Assembly (NCBI GenBank): GCA_022749755.1
Contig: CM040441.1
Location: 16,617,475-16,681,474 of the forward strand
DNA length: 64,000 nt
Direction: 5' to 3'
From: Azadirachta indica
Taxonomy: Eukaryota > Streptophyta > Magnoliopsida > Sapindales > Meliaceae
Below the pieces are notes generated by a model, which saw only the letters and a program-made list of their open reading frames with translations, ran no database searches and was not told the origin of the DNA. The first letter of the stretch is position 1, and each line of letters opens with the position of its first letter. Positions 48,690 through 60,232 of the stretch are shown here, one piece after another. Made by a program: the position numbers and the translations under genes.

Positions 48690-49295
48690 AGTCTTTTACC
48701 TTTATCACCATTTTAAAAAAATTTCAGTCTACTTATCTTTATAATTAATTTGATGATGTCACTTAATTACAAGACAAAGACAATAAACTAAGAGTTATTA
48801 GATCAATCTAATAACTATTATTAACAAATTTCTTACTTTATTAAAATAACATATTTTTATTAGAGAATATATATGAAAATCTCTTTAGAGATTGCAAAGT
48901 CGATTGAAATATTTAGGATTGAAGTGATCAATATGAGAAACTTTAAAAATGTTTATTATGAATACAAAACTATCTGACTAAACTGACATTTTCCAGAATT
49001 TTAATGACTGTAATAAAATCATGAATTAATAAGCAGATCATATCAACCAAGATGCGTGCCTAAAACTAGGACCAGTCAGTAAAGGCAGAAATATAAGGCT
49101 ATATAAATAGAAGTTGGAGACACAGTTCCCAAATAGGCTGGCCAATGGTTAGTTATTATCAGATCGGTAGCTGCGTTCTTTTCATCGTTCATAATTTTCC
49201 AATCTCAGTACTCAGAACACAACAAGTTTAGAATATGAGATGTCAAAACCAATTACCTAAACTTCAATTTTATATATATATATATATATATAGCA
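48690..49295. other. Intergenic, no gene recognised
   Basis: AT-rich. An (AT)n run (49273-49292) closes it. Short ORFs have no family features. Confidence 0.4.
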
Positions 49296-49329
49296 CTCAG
49301 GTAAGAACAATCAATGAACTAGCTAGTTG

Positions 49330-50560
49330 CACTAAACTTACTTGTTTATTTGAAGGCCGTCTCTGTTTAATCTCTCGATCTATCTTCTATGCAGCTTTAA
49401 TTGAATCTTTACTTTTCTTAACTAAGGAAAACGCACCCAGAAAGTACTTTCATGATCACTGGGAGAAAAAAGTATTGGAGCTTTTAGGAGCCATAAAGCA
49501 AAGAAATGGGGAAGATTTTCCAAAATAGCCTCCTCTTTTTCCTACTCCAATAATTTGCACCAAACCACACTAAAAACTGTTTTTGGGACACATTTGCCCC
49601 ACTAACCATTATACCCGAAAACACTAACTTCCCCATTTTTTCCATGTTCTTCCTCTTCATCCTTCATAAACTTTAATTTAATTTGTCAAATTACAAGTGC
49701 ATACTCAAAAGGACTTGTTTCTTTAGACATATTAATTTTACATTTAGGTATAAGGTTTTTGAAAATTTTATTATATTTGAATATTGAAAAAATTATAATG
49801 TTATACAATTGTGATTTTTTTTTTAAGTATTCATCATTTTAAGAAAATATAGCATTTGATTGGAATGTTATATGTGATGTTTGAAATATATTGTGCATGA
49901 TCTTTTAATATGAAAATAATTTTTAAAGGTTGAATATGATCTAATATTTTTTTCGAGTGTGCAAGTTGTATTAAAAAATTGGCCTTACTCAAATGTATAA
50001 AAAAAAAAAAAACAACAAATTGCATAAGATTATTATTTTTTCAAAATTCAAATATAATAAAATTTTCAAAAACTTTATAGCTAAATGTAATAACAATATG
50101 TCTAAAGTATTTTGGGTATGCCACTTACAATTTTAACAACTTGACTTGGAGTTTGTGAAGAATGTAGAGGGAGAATACGGAGAAGATGGGGAAAGTCAGC
50201 GTTTTTGGGTAAAATGGCTAGCTAGGGGTAAATATGTCCAAATAAAATTCTTTTGGATTAATTTGGTGCAAATCATTGGAGGATGACTATTTTGGTAAAA
50301 TGAGAAAAAAAAGGAGGTTATTTTAGGAAAGTTCGCAAATAGGGAGAATTTTCTGATACATCATGCGTTGACTGGAATAGCAGACTAGGCTTTTTGATAT
50401 GGGGTCTCCAGTAAACTGATAACGCGATTATATCCTCTCACCCAATGCATTGTCGGTTTTGTGAACCAAATTTGATTATCTAAATAACCCTAATCAACTC
50501 TAAGGTAACTGGTACTTAACCCACATATAAAATTAACTTGATACTCGGATCTAAATATTG
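49330..50560 (-). repeat. Orphan copy of the DUF247 upstream region
   Basis: 49330-49503 and 50346-50560 match 15365-16020 of duplicate A, split by the Mutator-like element. The match includes the GCCTTCAAATAAACAA exon end with GTAAGT donor at 49341, 'tcatgatcact', and 'attttctgatacatcatgcgttga'. It lies about 1.4 kb upstream of locus 5's predicted first exon, so it could be its distal leader exon or a leftover from another unit. Confidence 0.6.
49513..50336. mobile_element. Mutator-like long-TIR element, 824 bp
   Basis: Inverted arms of about 170 bp (start 'agattttccaaaatagcctcc', end the reverse complement of 'gaactttcctaaaataacc'), including 'gatttgcaccaaa' and 'ttccccat' in both. Target duplication aaatgggga/aaataggga (49504-49512, 50337-50345), 8 of 9. 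The 9-bp length and long arms fit Mutator-like elements. No ORF. Confidence 0.85.
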
Positions 50561-50936
50561 GAAAAGTAAATTCATCCCGTCATTTGTATTAAACTATCTT
50601 GAGAAATTAACCAAATTTTGAATTATTAGTTATTCTAAATTTTGAGAATTAATATTTAATAAAAAATTAAAATAATACAAGTTAAGATAATAAATATTAC
50701 TACCTCCACCAAAAATAAAACAATAAAAGTTGACATATAAACATTTTATACAAATGAATTGAGTGGTCGTTAATCACATCCACATGAATTTGGGTGCCAC
50801 TGGGCTGAGACTGGAATGCATTGACAAACTGTGGAACCTGTGAGTTTTAGCAGGCCCATTATAATCTGATTACTAATTTTATTTACAATATAATATTTTA
50901 AAATTTTAAAGATGTTCGATAAATAAATTCTTAATC

Positions 50937-52156
50937 GGGGAGGATAACGGATATTCTTCTAATTTAGTCTAATTAACTAAATCTCTCCTGTATTTTTAAA
51001 AATTACCCGTGAAATGTAACTGGTAAAATTAATATAAAATTATAAATTTTGAGATTAATTACTTAAATAACCTTTTACTAATGAAATATGTAAGTTCCAT
51101 TTGATATACAGTGCGCCCCACAGTTAGAATATGAGTCTCACAAACAGTATTTTAAATATAATAATATATTTTTTTTAATATTATTTATGTAATAATATAT
51201 TTTTTCTACTTTTTTTTAAGGTAAAAACTTTTTTAATCCCAAAAGTTTAGTCTAATACCTTTATAAGTTTCAGTAATTTGAAAATATCCTTAAAAATTTT
51301 AATTTATAAAATGAAAATTTTATCCACATACAATAATAGTATTAAAAATAACTATAAATCTCTAAAGTTTTAAAAAAATACAATATATTTATATAAATTA
51401 CATTAAAAAGTAAAAAAAAAAATTATTTTAATAATATATATATTATTAAAATAATTGTATTGTAATTATTTATAAGAAATTAAATAAAAATAAATTACAT
51501 ATTTGTAATTGTTAGAAATTAAATAAAAAAATAAAAAATAATAATTTATTAATAAAATATAGATTTATAAATTTATTTATTTTATAATATATATTTAATA
51601 AATATTTTATGATTATATTATAATTTAAATAAAATATCTGTATATATATTTAATTAAAATATAAATAAAATGATCAAAATAAAATATCAATAAAAAATAA
51701 ATAAATTTATAATATATTAATAAATATTTATATTATCAATGTGCTATAAAATAATAATATTATTTACTTAATTAATATATTTTACAAGAATATAATATAT
51801 TTTATCACGTTTAAGAGATGGGTTGTGACATAACGTTAAGAGACAATTAGACAATTCATGTAGAGATGCTAATTGAGGCTTCGGGTGTAACACAGACAGA
51901 GATAAAACTACAATTAGGTGATTGTTGATGTTGCACATTTGGCGGCACTACGGTGGTGAAATGTTAAAAGGAAAATAATGTTAAAAATTATTTTATTACT
52001 TTTATTACTATTTTTTTTTTTTAATTTTTACTATGTTAAAAGATAGATTTACTCTTAAAAATATAGTTTGATGGCTGGATGTAACAGAAGAATTTTGAAA
52101 CATAAGGAGGATTTCATTAATTAGACCAAACCAAAGGAGATATCGGTCATTCTTCT
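50937..52156. mobile_element. Mutator-like element, 1220 bp
   Basis: Inverted ends of about 75 bp: GGGGAGGATAACGGATAT... and the reverse complement of the right end AGAAGAATGACCGATAT..., with 'gtctaattaa' in both. Flanks ttcttaatc (50928-50936) and ttcttaatt (52157-52165) agree at 8 of 9. The interior is extremely AT-rich. Confidence 0.75.
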
Positions 52157-52860
52157 TTCTTAATTACTTAAAATCAAACCTATAAAAATAACTTTATTAA
52201 GATGTCTAGAAACAAATAAAAATATGTATTCTAATAAATGTAAATGAAAAGTTCTGGTTCTTGTTTGTTTTTCAGTAATCTAAAGTTCGAATAAAATTAA
52301 ATTAAAATTTTTAATTTAACATCAAGGTCTTTAAAATCTAAAATAAATTTTTATTTAATTGTAATTTTAAAAATCGTTTTATAAATTTTATTTATTTTTT
52401 AATACATAGTTTATTTTAATAATTTATAAAAGTATAATTACTAAAATTATTAGTTCTTATATTTTTACATTCAAACGTGATAGAATAAAAGAAAATATAT
52501 TGTTTAAAATCAATCATATTTATATTTTTAGATTTATTTACATATTTGTAATTGTTAGAAATTAAATAAAAAATAAATAAATATTAATTTTTTAATAAAA
52601 TATAGATTAGTAAATTTATTTATTTTACAACATATTTATAAATAATATTTTGATTATATTGTAATTTAAATAAAATATATACATATATATTTAATTAAAA
52701 TATAAAAAAATGATCAAAATAAAATATCAATAAAAAATGAATAAATTTATAATATATTAATAAATATTTATATTATCAATGTGATATAAAATAATAATAT
52801 TACTTATTTAATTAATATATTTTATATGAATATATTATATTTTAAATCATCTATTAATAA
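51490..52860. repeat. Direct repeat of an AT-rich segment (about 320 bp, two copies)
   Basis: About 51490-51800 and 52535-52850 match closely ('tttgtaattgttagaaatta', 'aaatgatcaaaataaaat', 'tattatcaatgtg.tataaa'). One copy is inside the Mutator-like element and the other 380 bp beyond its right end. Confidence 0.8.
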
Positions 52861-55800
52861 AAAATGAATAAATTTATAATATATTAATAAATTACTAAGT
52901 GCACATTTGATATGTTGGATTGGATTAAATTAGATAGAATTGAATTGAACTAGATTCATTATAGTATTGTTACGTGGTAGGCATAGTGTAAGGTTAGACT
53001 AAACTCATTGAAAGTTTAAAAATAATTTTTAAAAAAATTAAATGATTAAATATATATTGTTAATTGTTAAATTCTTGAAAAATATTTTATTTATAATACT
53101 TATAAAAAATATATAAATACTTTCACATTGATATTTATATTCTTACTTAATCAATTAAATCTCGTCCAATGCTATGAGATATTTACTACCACACACTTCT
53201 CCACGAATTTTGAAGTTTGCGAGATAAAATTTTATTTTTGAAAAGGTTTAATTAATTAATTAATAATACAAATATTAGGACAATCACGTTATATTTTTAT
53301 GATTTTTTAAATTTTTTCTTAAGTTAACAGGACTTATTATTTGTTTATTTTTTAATACTCAATTATTAGTGGACAATAGTGAATCTAATGATGATCATGT
53401 AGTGGTATGAAATGATAATAATGTGTTTTAAATTAAAATGTTAGCATTATTGTTTATTTGTTTGGCTGATAAGAGATGTTAATTTAATTTAATTTTCAAC
53501 TTGCAAGTGTTTGAAACAGACAAGTTCTTACTTGCAATAATAGTTATAAAACGAAAATACTAATTTACCAAATCTTTTCACATCTGAATTTGATGAATAT
53601 GATGTGTAAATAAATTTGGTATTAAAAAATGCATGCATTAGGGTTTCACATTTTACCTAATTGAACGCTTGATTAGATATTTTACTTAGACTTGAATCTA
53701 ACTACGTAATTACATTCAACTCAGCCTTAAATCTTAATATTTGTCATTTCTAATTCAACATAACGATAAAAAATTTATCATATAGATTGCACTTTAATTA
53801 ACATTAATAAGTAAATATTCATCAATCCTACTTTAAAATTTATAATGGTTGATATTCTTTATTTGAAAACATTACCAATAAATTGATAATACTCATATAT
53901 TTTTGATTCACTCCAATATATCAAGATACTGAACATTATGCATCTTTAATAATAGAATTTACAAACAAATTAAAATAAAATTTGGGTTGAATGCAAATAG
54001 ATATATAAAAATTTCCACACTAAAAATAATTCATTTATAAATTTGTGAAGAAAACACAAAGTCTTTTATTACACTTCCTTAAATAAATTCATATTCATTG
54101 TGCAAAAGAGTTAGTCGTGGAGAAATCATTAAAAGAGCATGAAAACTTAATGGCAATATTTCATCATTATTTGACAACTACTCGTCATACTTATAAAAAT
54201 AGTTACATAACAACTATATATATTGAATAAAAATAACATATTTTACATATTATTACACATTATCAATGTAAAATATTTGTATCGGTAGCATGTAATAAAT
54301 AAACTGAAAATAGAAAGAAAATATTATATTGTATAATGGGTTAAAATTGTAAAAGGATTTGAATTTATTGATTGAATTCTAATTGCATCTGATTATATTG
54401 CAAGGGTATATCTAGAAGGAATGAAAGGGCATGAATAACTTCAGGCGACAGAATATTTCGACAAAATAATGTGGAATACAATTCTTTCACAACAATAAAT
54501 TATTTTTTTTATTCTGACACTCTATTTCGTTCCTTTAATTCGAAAAAAGAAAACAATTTATTTCCTTTTTTTTTTCCTAAATCTTTGAATGCAAATTTGC
54601 AATATTATTTTAAATGACCAAAATTCATTACCTCTTAGAAATGAGTTTTAATCTTTGTCCTTTTAGCATGATTCTAATCTTTTTTTTTTTTAAATTTCTG
54701 TTTTAAAAATTTTGAAGTAATTTAAAATGTTCTTTTCTGTTAAAACTTTTTTTTTTTATTTTAGAGACAGAACAAATTAAAAATTAATAATGTTAACATA
54801 TAAATTTTATTCATATAAACTAATATAATAATATTAAATTCTTTTAATCTAATATAAATTATTGTTGAACAAATGATAATAACGTAACATTGTTACATTA
54901 ATTTATAAGAATGAGATTTTATAAAAGATTTATACACATATTTTTAAAAATTTTAGATAGAAACGAGAAATCTCATTTACGAAATACTAAACCTTTACTT
55001 CCTGCTATTGGTCAAATTCAAGATAATTTAAAAACATCAAATATGCATAGGCCATTCGAGCTATGCTTAAAGAGACAGATTTATACACATAACTATGCCT
55101 TTTTTTTTTTTCTATAACTAATCAAGAGTGTCAGAGAAAATAATAAGTTAAATTAGTGTATTGATTATAGAATATTTAAAAATTCAGAAAAAATCGTAAT
55201 TAAGAAAAATATTTTAATTTTTCCTTAATGGCATTTCTTTTGAAGGTATAGACGTAATTGATATAGATTTTTATTTGAAAATTGACTGAGGTTTACGAAT
55301 TTGATGGCCAATTATGAGAGTAAATTGATGCCTTCAACTAATAAGATTGATTTCTATTAGAGAATTATGAGACTCGTCTGCTCAAGGAATTATAATAGAT
55401 TTCTTAGTTATTATTTTTCATACAAGTATTTCTCCCTCCATTTGCATTTTTTTTTTCATTTATTTTGTTTCTATTTCTTTCAATTCAATATTTTTCTTTA
55501 TCAGTTCCCAAAAAAATTGGAAAAATAAAAAGGAAAAGTTTCTTCATGTTTTAGACTAGGAATATATGAATTAAGAAAACGTTAAAATTCGTATATAATC
55601 AGTAATCAGTTATTTGTAATTATCATAACCTTTTATAGTTATTAAATAAGAAAATTTTTATAATTTACTTCTTCTAGTTAAAAACGTAAAGCTTTACAAT
55701 TTTTTTTTCCTTATTTCATATTAAAATAAGTGTGCATTGTCAACAATATCATCAATCGTAAATGCCCCATATTTACTTTTTTTTGCACTTTGTAAGTTCG

Positions 55801-56204
55801 AAAATCTCTTCAGTCGAAACCGGGATTGGGATTTCATAAATGGCACTTTTTAGTTGGAGACATAATTTGAAAAAACACCCAAATTAAAATATATAGATTT
55901 TAAAAGAAAACTAGTAAACTTAAATGCATGTCTGATACCTGGTTAGCGTAGCAACTAGACTAACCTAGGTAATGGAAGGACCAATCCACTAATTCGCGAA
56001 CGGTGTAATAAATATATTGTTAATATTTATAAGTTTTTAATTTATTTCAATTTATTAAGTGTATCTATTTTAAATTTTGAAGATTATTATTGAATAAAAA
56101 TTTTAAAATAATAAAAATTAAGATAATAAGTAGGGAAAATGTCCTATATCCCCCGTAATTAAGGTTTGGTCTAATATCTCAACACCAAAACTCTTTTCCA
56201 AGAT

Positions 56205-56489
56205 CTAAAAATCGGATCTTTTCCAAGTACAGCTAAAATTACTCCTAGCATCATCGTCGACAAAGAAGCTACAAAAATGACGATGGAAGATCTTAAGTGT
56301 TGATTCCTCGTGACCCCAACTGCAAGTATTGGCATTTTCTCCCAAAAGAGATGCACTAACGATGCTAATACAGTAGTCTGAATCGCACTCGATATTGGCA
56401 GCCTCTAATCGACTGATCATTGTTCTCAAAATTGCTCTCCTATGCAGCTGATATAACCTCTCTTCTTCTCCCGTTCCCATTGTGCTCAA
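56205..56489 (-). pseudogene. 94-codon ORF in the Pack-MULE, unrecognised
   Basis: Begins MSTMGTGEEERLYQLHRRA, then ISRLEAANIECDSDYCIS and SASLLGENANTC. The codon pattern is protein-like and GC content higher than in the surroundings, so it is probably captured from a host gene. The C-terminal part after about residue 60 looks like out-of-frame or intron sequence. No family recognised. Confidence 0.4.
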
Positions 56490-56593
56490 ATCCTGGTCTC
56501 CCCTTTCTCTTTTCTCTCTTCCTCAAACCCATTTGTAGACCTAGATTTTTCAGCTGCACGGTGCTTCATTGGTGGGGAAGATGAGAGATTTGT

Positions 56594-56790
56594 ATGGATA
56601 ATGCAGCCAAAACCCAAGAAGAATATCTGAATAGCCAAACATGCAAGATCTGTGGGGATAATGTTAGACTTACAACACCAGTGATATCTTCGTTTTTTTG
56701 CAATGAATCTGCCTTTCCTATTTGCAGGCCTGGTTACCTGTGTGCTTGGATTTGTTTTTGTTTGTTGTTTACTTATCCTTCATTTTATTA
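56594..56790 (+). pseudogene. Cellulose synthase (CESA) zinc-finger fragment
   Basis: NSQTCKICGDNVRL... then FFCNESAFPICRPGY follows the N-terminal RING-type zinc finger of plant CESA proteins, whose pattern is CQICGD...CNECAFPxCRPCYEYER. Two zinc ligands are lost (Cys to Ser before AFP, Cys to Gly after CRP), and the frame continues into unrelated, probably intronic, sequence ending near 56790. The preceding MDNAAKTQEEYL also suits a CESA N-terminus. As a fragment of about 40 residues inside a transposon it cannot be functional cellulose synthase. Confidence 0.65.
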
Positions 56791-58379
56791 ATTTTGCGAT
56801 GCAGTTTATTAGATGTTGGTGGAAGCAGTTGAAAGTAGAATATGGTTAAAGCTAGCGAGTTCGTCGAAGGATTTGATTTTAGAAGGTTTGATGCTTTCTT
56901 TCAATGGATAAGAAATTAATGAATTTGTATGATTTATTAATTTAATTTATTTAAGAATAGAAAAGATAATTTTATATTAATATATTCTCTTTTGAAGAAA
57001 ATTTTTTCATTGTATTTTTTCCAAACTGTTATTTTTTTATTAGTTAATTTTAATTTTGATCCTAATAATTTTTTATATTTGGTTGAAGAAAAACAAATTC
57101 CTAGAGATGGAAAATTCTTCATTGTATTTGTATTAATTGTATACTTGTTATTTTTTTTTTATTTATTAATTTTAATTATAATAATATTTAAGATTTGAGT
57201 GGAAAAAAATAGATTGCATGAGATGGTGTAAATATTTTATTTTCATAATAATTTGTTTGAAACTTATTATTTTAGATTTATCTTGTCTTTTTAAGTAGTA
57301 ATAAAAGATAATTATTTTTGTAGTTATTTTTTCCATAACATTGGCAACAGTTTTGAGTTTAAGCTTTGAATTTCACCCAAATTTTAATTTGTCTAATAAT
57401 ATTTTTCAAATGAATACTCGCGAGACCCACAATATATAAGAGTATTTTAGTAATTTTAAACATTTTCATTAATCAAATTAACGGTTGGATGTAATAAGTA
57501 ATTTTTTAAAATATAATGAGGTGTTAATATATTAAACCAAATATGAGGGACGCATCCTTCATTTTCCCTAACAAATATTATGCATGCTTAATAATACTTC
57601 ACTTGAAATAAAATTTGTTTTGAATGCAAATTGATGTATAAAAAGTTGCATACTTAATTCATCATATATTTACTACTGAATATTCACGCTTATAAACGAA
57701 TCTCCTTACACATTAGAGGTTACATCTAAATTTATCATAATTGACCAATATCCAACTTTGACAAAAATTTGTAATTCTCTTGTTAAAATGAACCGTTATT
57801 CTAAATGAATTGTTAATATTTTTCATTTGTAAAGAGTATGAATGGATTATTAATAATTGTAAATTTTTAGTTTACTCCAATTTCTTAAAATAATAAATAT
57901 TATTGTATCTTTAATAATATTCAATCTACAAATAAAAAAGATAAAATTTAACAGAAATAAAATAAAATTTATTTTGAATGCAAATTGATGTATAAAAAAT
58001 TGCTTACTAAAATAATTCATTTATAAAGTTTAGAAGAACACACATAGAATTGTATTACACGTCTTTAAATTCACATTCATTATGCAAACTGTTGGTTGAG
58101 CACAACTCACTGAAAGAGCGTAAAAACTTTCATCTTATATATCAAATAAGTCCAAATAGGCGAATGGTTTGGCGGGTTGTCCTATTGATGTTACTGGGCT
58201 GAGCTTGGAATACATTGAGGACCATGGAGCCCATTAGTTTTATTAGGCCCATTACAATCTGGTTCTTAATTTTAAGGAATAATATTTCGAAACTCTAAAT
58301 GGGGTTTGGTAAACTAATTTTAATTACTTGAAATGAAAAATAAGTATAATAAATTATTTACAAACTGTGTGCGCCAAAA

Positions 58380-59389
58380 AGAATCATGGTGGGTACCGCT
58401 TCATGATCACCTAGCCAGTTTTTGATAATTCTAGAACAATAAAGCAGTTCTACGTGTTTAGAAGAGTTGATGAAGCAATCCATGAATGTCACATAATCAG
58501 TTATGTAATTTAGTGATTATCTTGAGCATATTGCTCCTATGCAATTAGGTTTCGAAAAAAAGACCCTGCATGATATTCTATTGCCAAACAAGGGATTTCC
58601 ATTATCCCATTTTTGAAGCTAATAACAAACAAATTACGCCCATCTGCTCTCTTGAACTTAACTCCAGCTTCCACAAGCTCAGTAGCAGAACATATAAATC
58701 CAAATGTCCCTTTCTTCCTTGCATATCCATTGATTTTTGTTTCTAAAAATCAAGCAGGCATAGCAATATGCACCAAATCAAGTAGATGCTTGATTTCATT
58801 GGTTGAATTCTCCCGAAGTTTCTTGCACTTGCTGGGCTTGCTAATGGGTAACCGAAAAAAATGCAGAGCAATGTCTACAAGGTCGTAGTGCATTTCTGGA
58901 TCCAAAGTCAAGTTGAACAACTGAGAAAGAACAGAAACAATCCAATCCTTATTGAGAAGAGGATCAGATACATTTCTTAGTTTTGGCATTGCATACTTGT
59001 GAAGCAGCTCAATGATAAAACACCCATCAAGCAGCATCATTTCAACAAACTCATCAGCGCTCAGGTTCACTGTTCTGCATAGCAATTACGAGCCCTTTCT
59101 TCCAATCATCTTAATGCAAACCCATATTTTTCAACGCTGCTTTCACTTCTCCGTTCAAGAAGCTGCTTAAGATATCTCAATTTGTGCTCTCCCATAACTT
59201 GTAGTCTATTCTTGCCACAGTGATAAGGACTAATACCAAGCATCTCGGTTTCACAAGCCCTTTCGTTTACACTGCATAATTGATGATGTACTTAGAATAA
59301 ACAGCGCTCTGGAGTGCTGGAGCCAAGCCACTAAGCTTTGCATCGATGTAAACAAAAACAAGATCCACTGATCTTCCATCAGATCTCAT
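58380..59389 (-). pseudogene. DUF247 pseudogene (locus 6)
   Basis: The start aligns at ATG 59389 (MRSDGRSVDLVFVYIDAKL) but the frame is lost near 59270 and again near 59100. 59085-58750 is open with the family core (VNLSADEFVEMMLLDGCFII, IKHLLDLVHIAMPA) but lacks the LLLVENQIPFF segment (deletion near 58945). Between 58750 and 58380 the second half is recognisable (ICSATELVEAGVKF, NLFVISFKNGIMEIP, NYITDYVTFMDCFINSS) with several stops. The C-terminal helix is missing. It is not functional. Confidence 0.88.
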
Positions 59390-59529
59390 TTTCAGTAAAA
59401 GTAGTAGAAGCTCTGTGCTCCGTATGAAACATATATTTTTTATCTGAATCACAAGATCAAAAATTGTATACTAAATAAGAAGTCTTAGAGAGTTCAAGAG
59501 CATCACATTGGAAGGGCACTAAAAATGTT

Positions 59530-59720
59530 ATTTTGAAACATGTGGTTTCAGTCCCTGATCAGCTTCTGGCTCTCTCTGCAGATTGGAATTTCTCCCTCTT
59601 TCAGAGAAGGAAGATTCGTCAACTGCTTTTTGCCCGCTGATCATCTTCCTTGCCGATTGTCCTTGCTCCGCAGAAGGGTAATTCCAGTCTTCTAACACAA
59701 AAAGGAAGCAAGACGTAAGT
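59530..59720 (-). other. Possible decayed 5' exon of locus 6
   Basis: Minus strand from about 59645: a short ORF MISGQKAVDESSFSERGR with an acidic end resembling the small first exon of locus 5, but without a clear GT donor. GC content is higher than in the flanks. Tentative. Confidence 0.25.
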
Positions 59721-60232
59721 GAAGCTAATAGAATATGTCAAAACTGCCCATTGATTACTTCCAAGCAATAACTTGTTCAGTGGAGGTGAGAGAAAAAGCT
59801 TTCACTCCACAGACGTCTGAGTCAACTTTAATAGAAATGGTTACATGAAAGTATCGTGGATAAATGAATTGTCAGAAATACAAAATTTCAGTTACTTTCA
59901 AATAAAGAGAAAGCTTGCATTAGGATCTTTCAAAAATGGCATCTGGTCAATTTGAAACCCGAAGCTTGAGGATTCCAATGCTTAGATTATAAACTATAAA
60001 CCATACGCTCAATAATATTACAATATATCAGCATCAAATAGTTGAGAAAAACAGCAGGATTTAGTTAGAAAATTAACCAAGAAAAACGGAAAGGAATAAT
60101 TAAGCATAAAACTAATATTCATGAATTACTCTACTTTAGTATCCTGCATGATTTTGGTAGGAAATTAAAATTACAAGTACCTGTATACCAAAAATAATAC
60201 TGCAAGGAAGCAATCCAAGGTAGGCATTACAT

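Larger units (their letters stand above)
56133..57568. mobile_element. Mutator-like element carrying gene fragments (Pack-MULE)
   Basis: 1436 bp. The terminal inverted repeats are GGGAAAATG...CATTTTCCC with similarity to about 55 bp ('gtttggtctaatat' against 'gtttaatatatt', both then 'aacacc'). Flanks taataagta (56124-56132) and taacaaata (57569-57577) agree at 7 of 9, and each differs by one base from the uninterrupted homologue pattern 'taataaata' expected from other module X copies. Inside is a piece resembling the cellulose synthase zinc finger (plus strand) and a 94-codon ORF (minus strand). No transposase was seen. Confidence 0.8.
50630..58370. repeat. Intergenic block BLc, expanded by insertions
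   Basis: Direct copy of BLa followed by a second module X. X lies at 50635-50900, the middle at 52157-55990 ('gagatatttactaccacac' near 53178), the end piece 'atgcatgtctgatacctgg' near 55926, and a second X at 57580-58370. It is interrupted by Mutator-like elements at 50937-52156 and 56133-57568. No gene outside the captured fragments. Confidence 0.7.

Noticed and set aside
54911..55117. 68-codon plus-strand ORF
   Set aside because: It lies in block BLc and is not maintained in the homologous BLa copy.
56594..56790. A cellulose synthase gene
   Set aside because: Only about 40 residues of the zinc finger are present, two zinc ligands are lost, and it lies within transposon ends.
56992..57198. 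Hydrophobic 68-codon ORF in the Pack-MULE
   Set aside because: Phe/Leu/Ile-rich reading of T-rich DNA, with no sign of selection.
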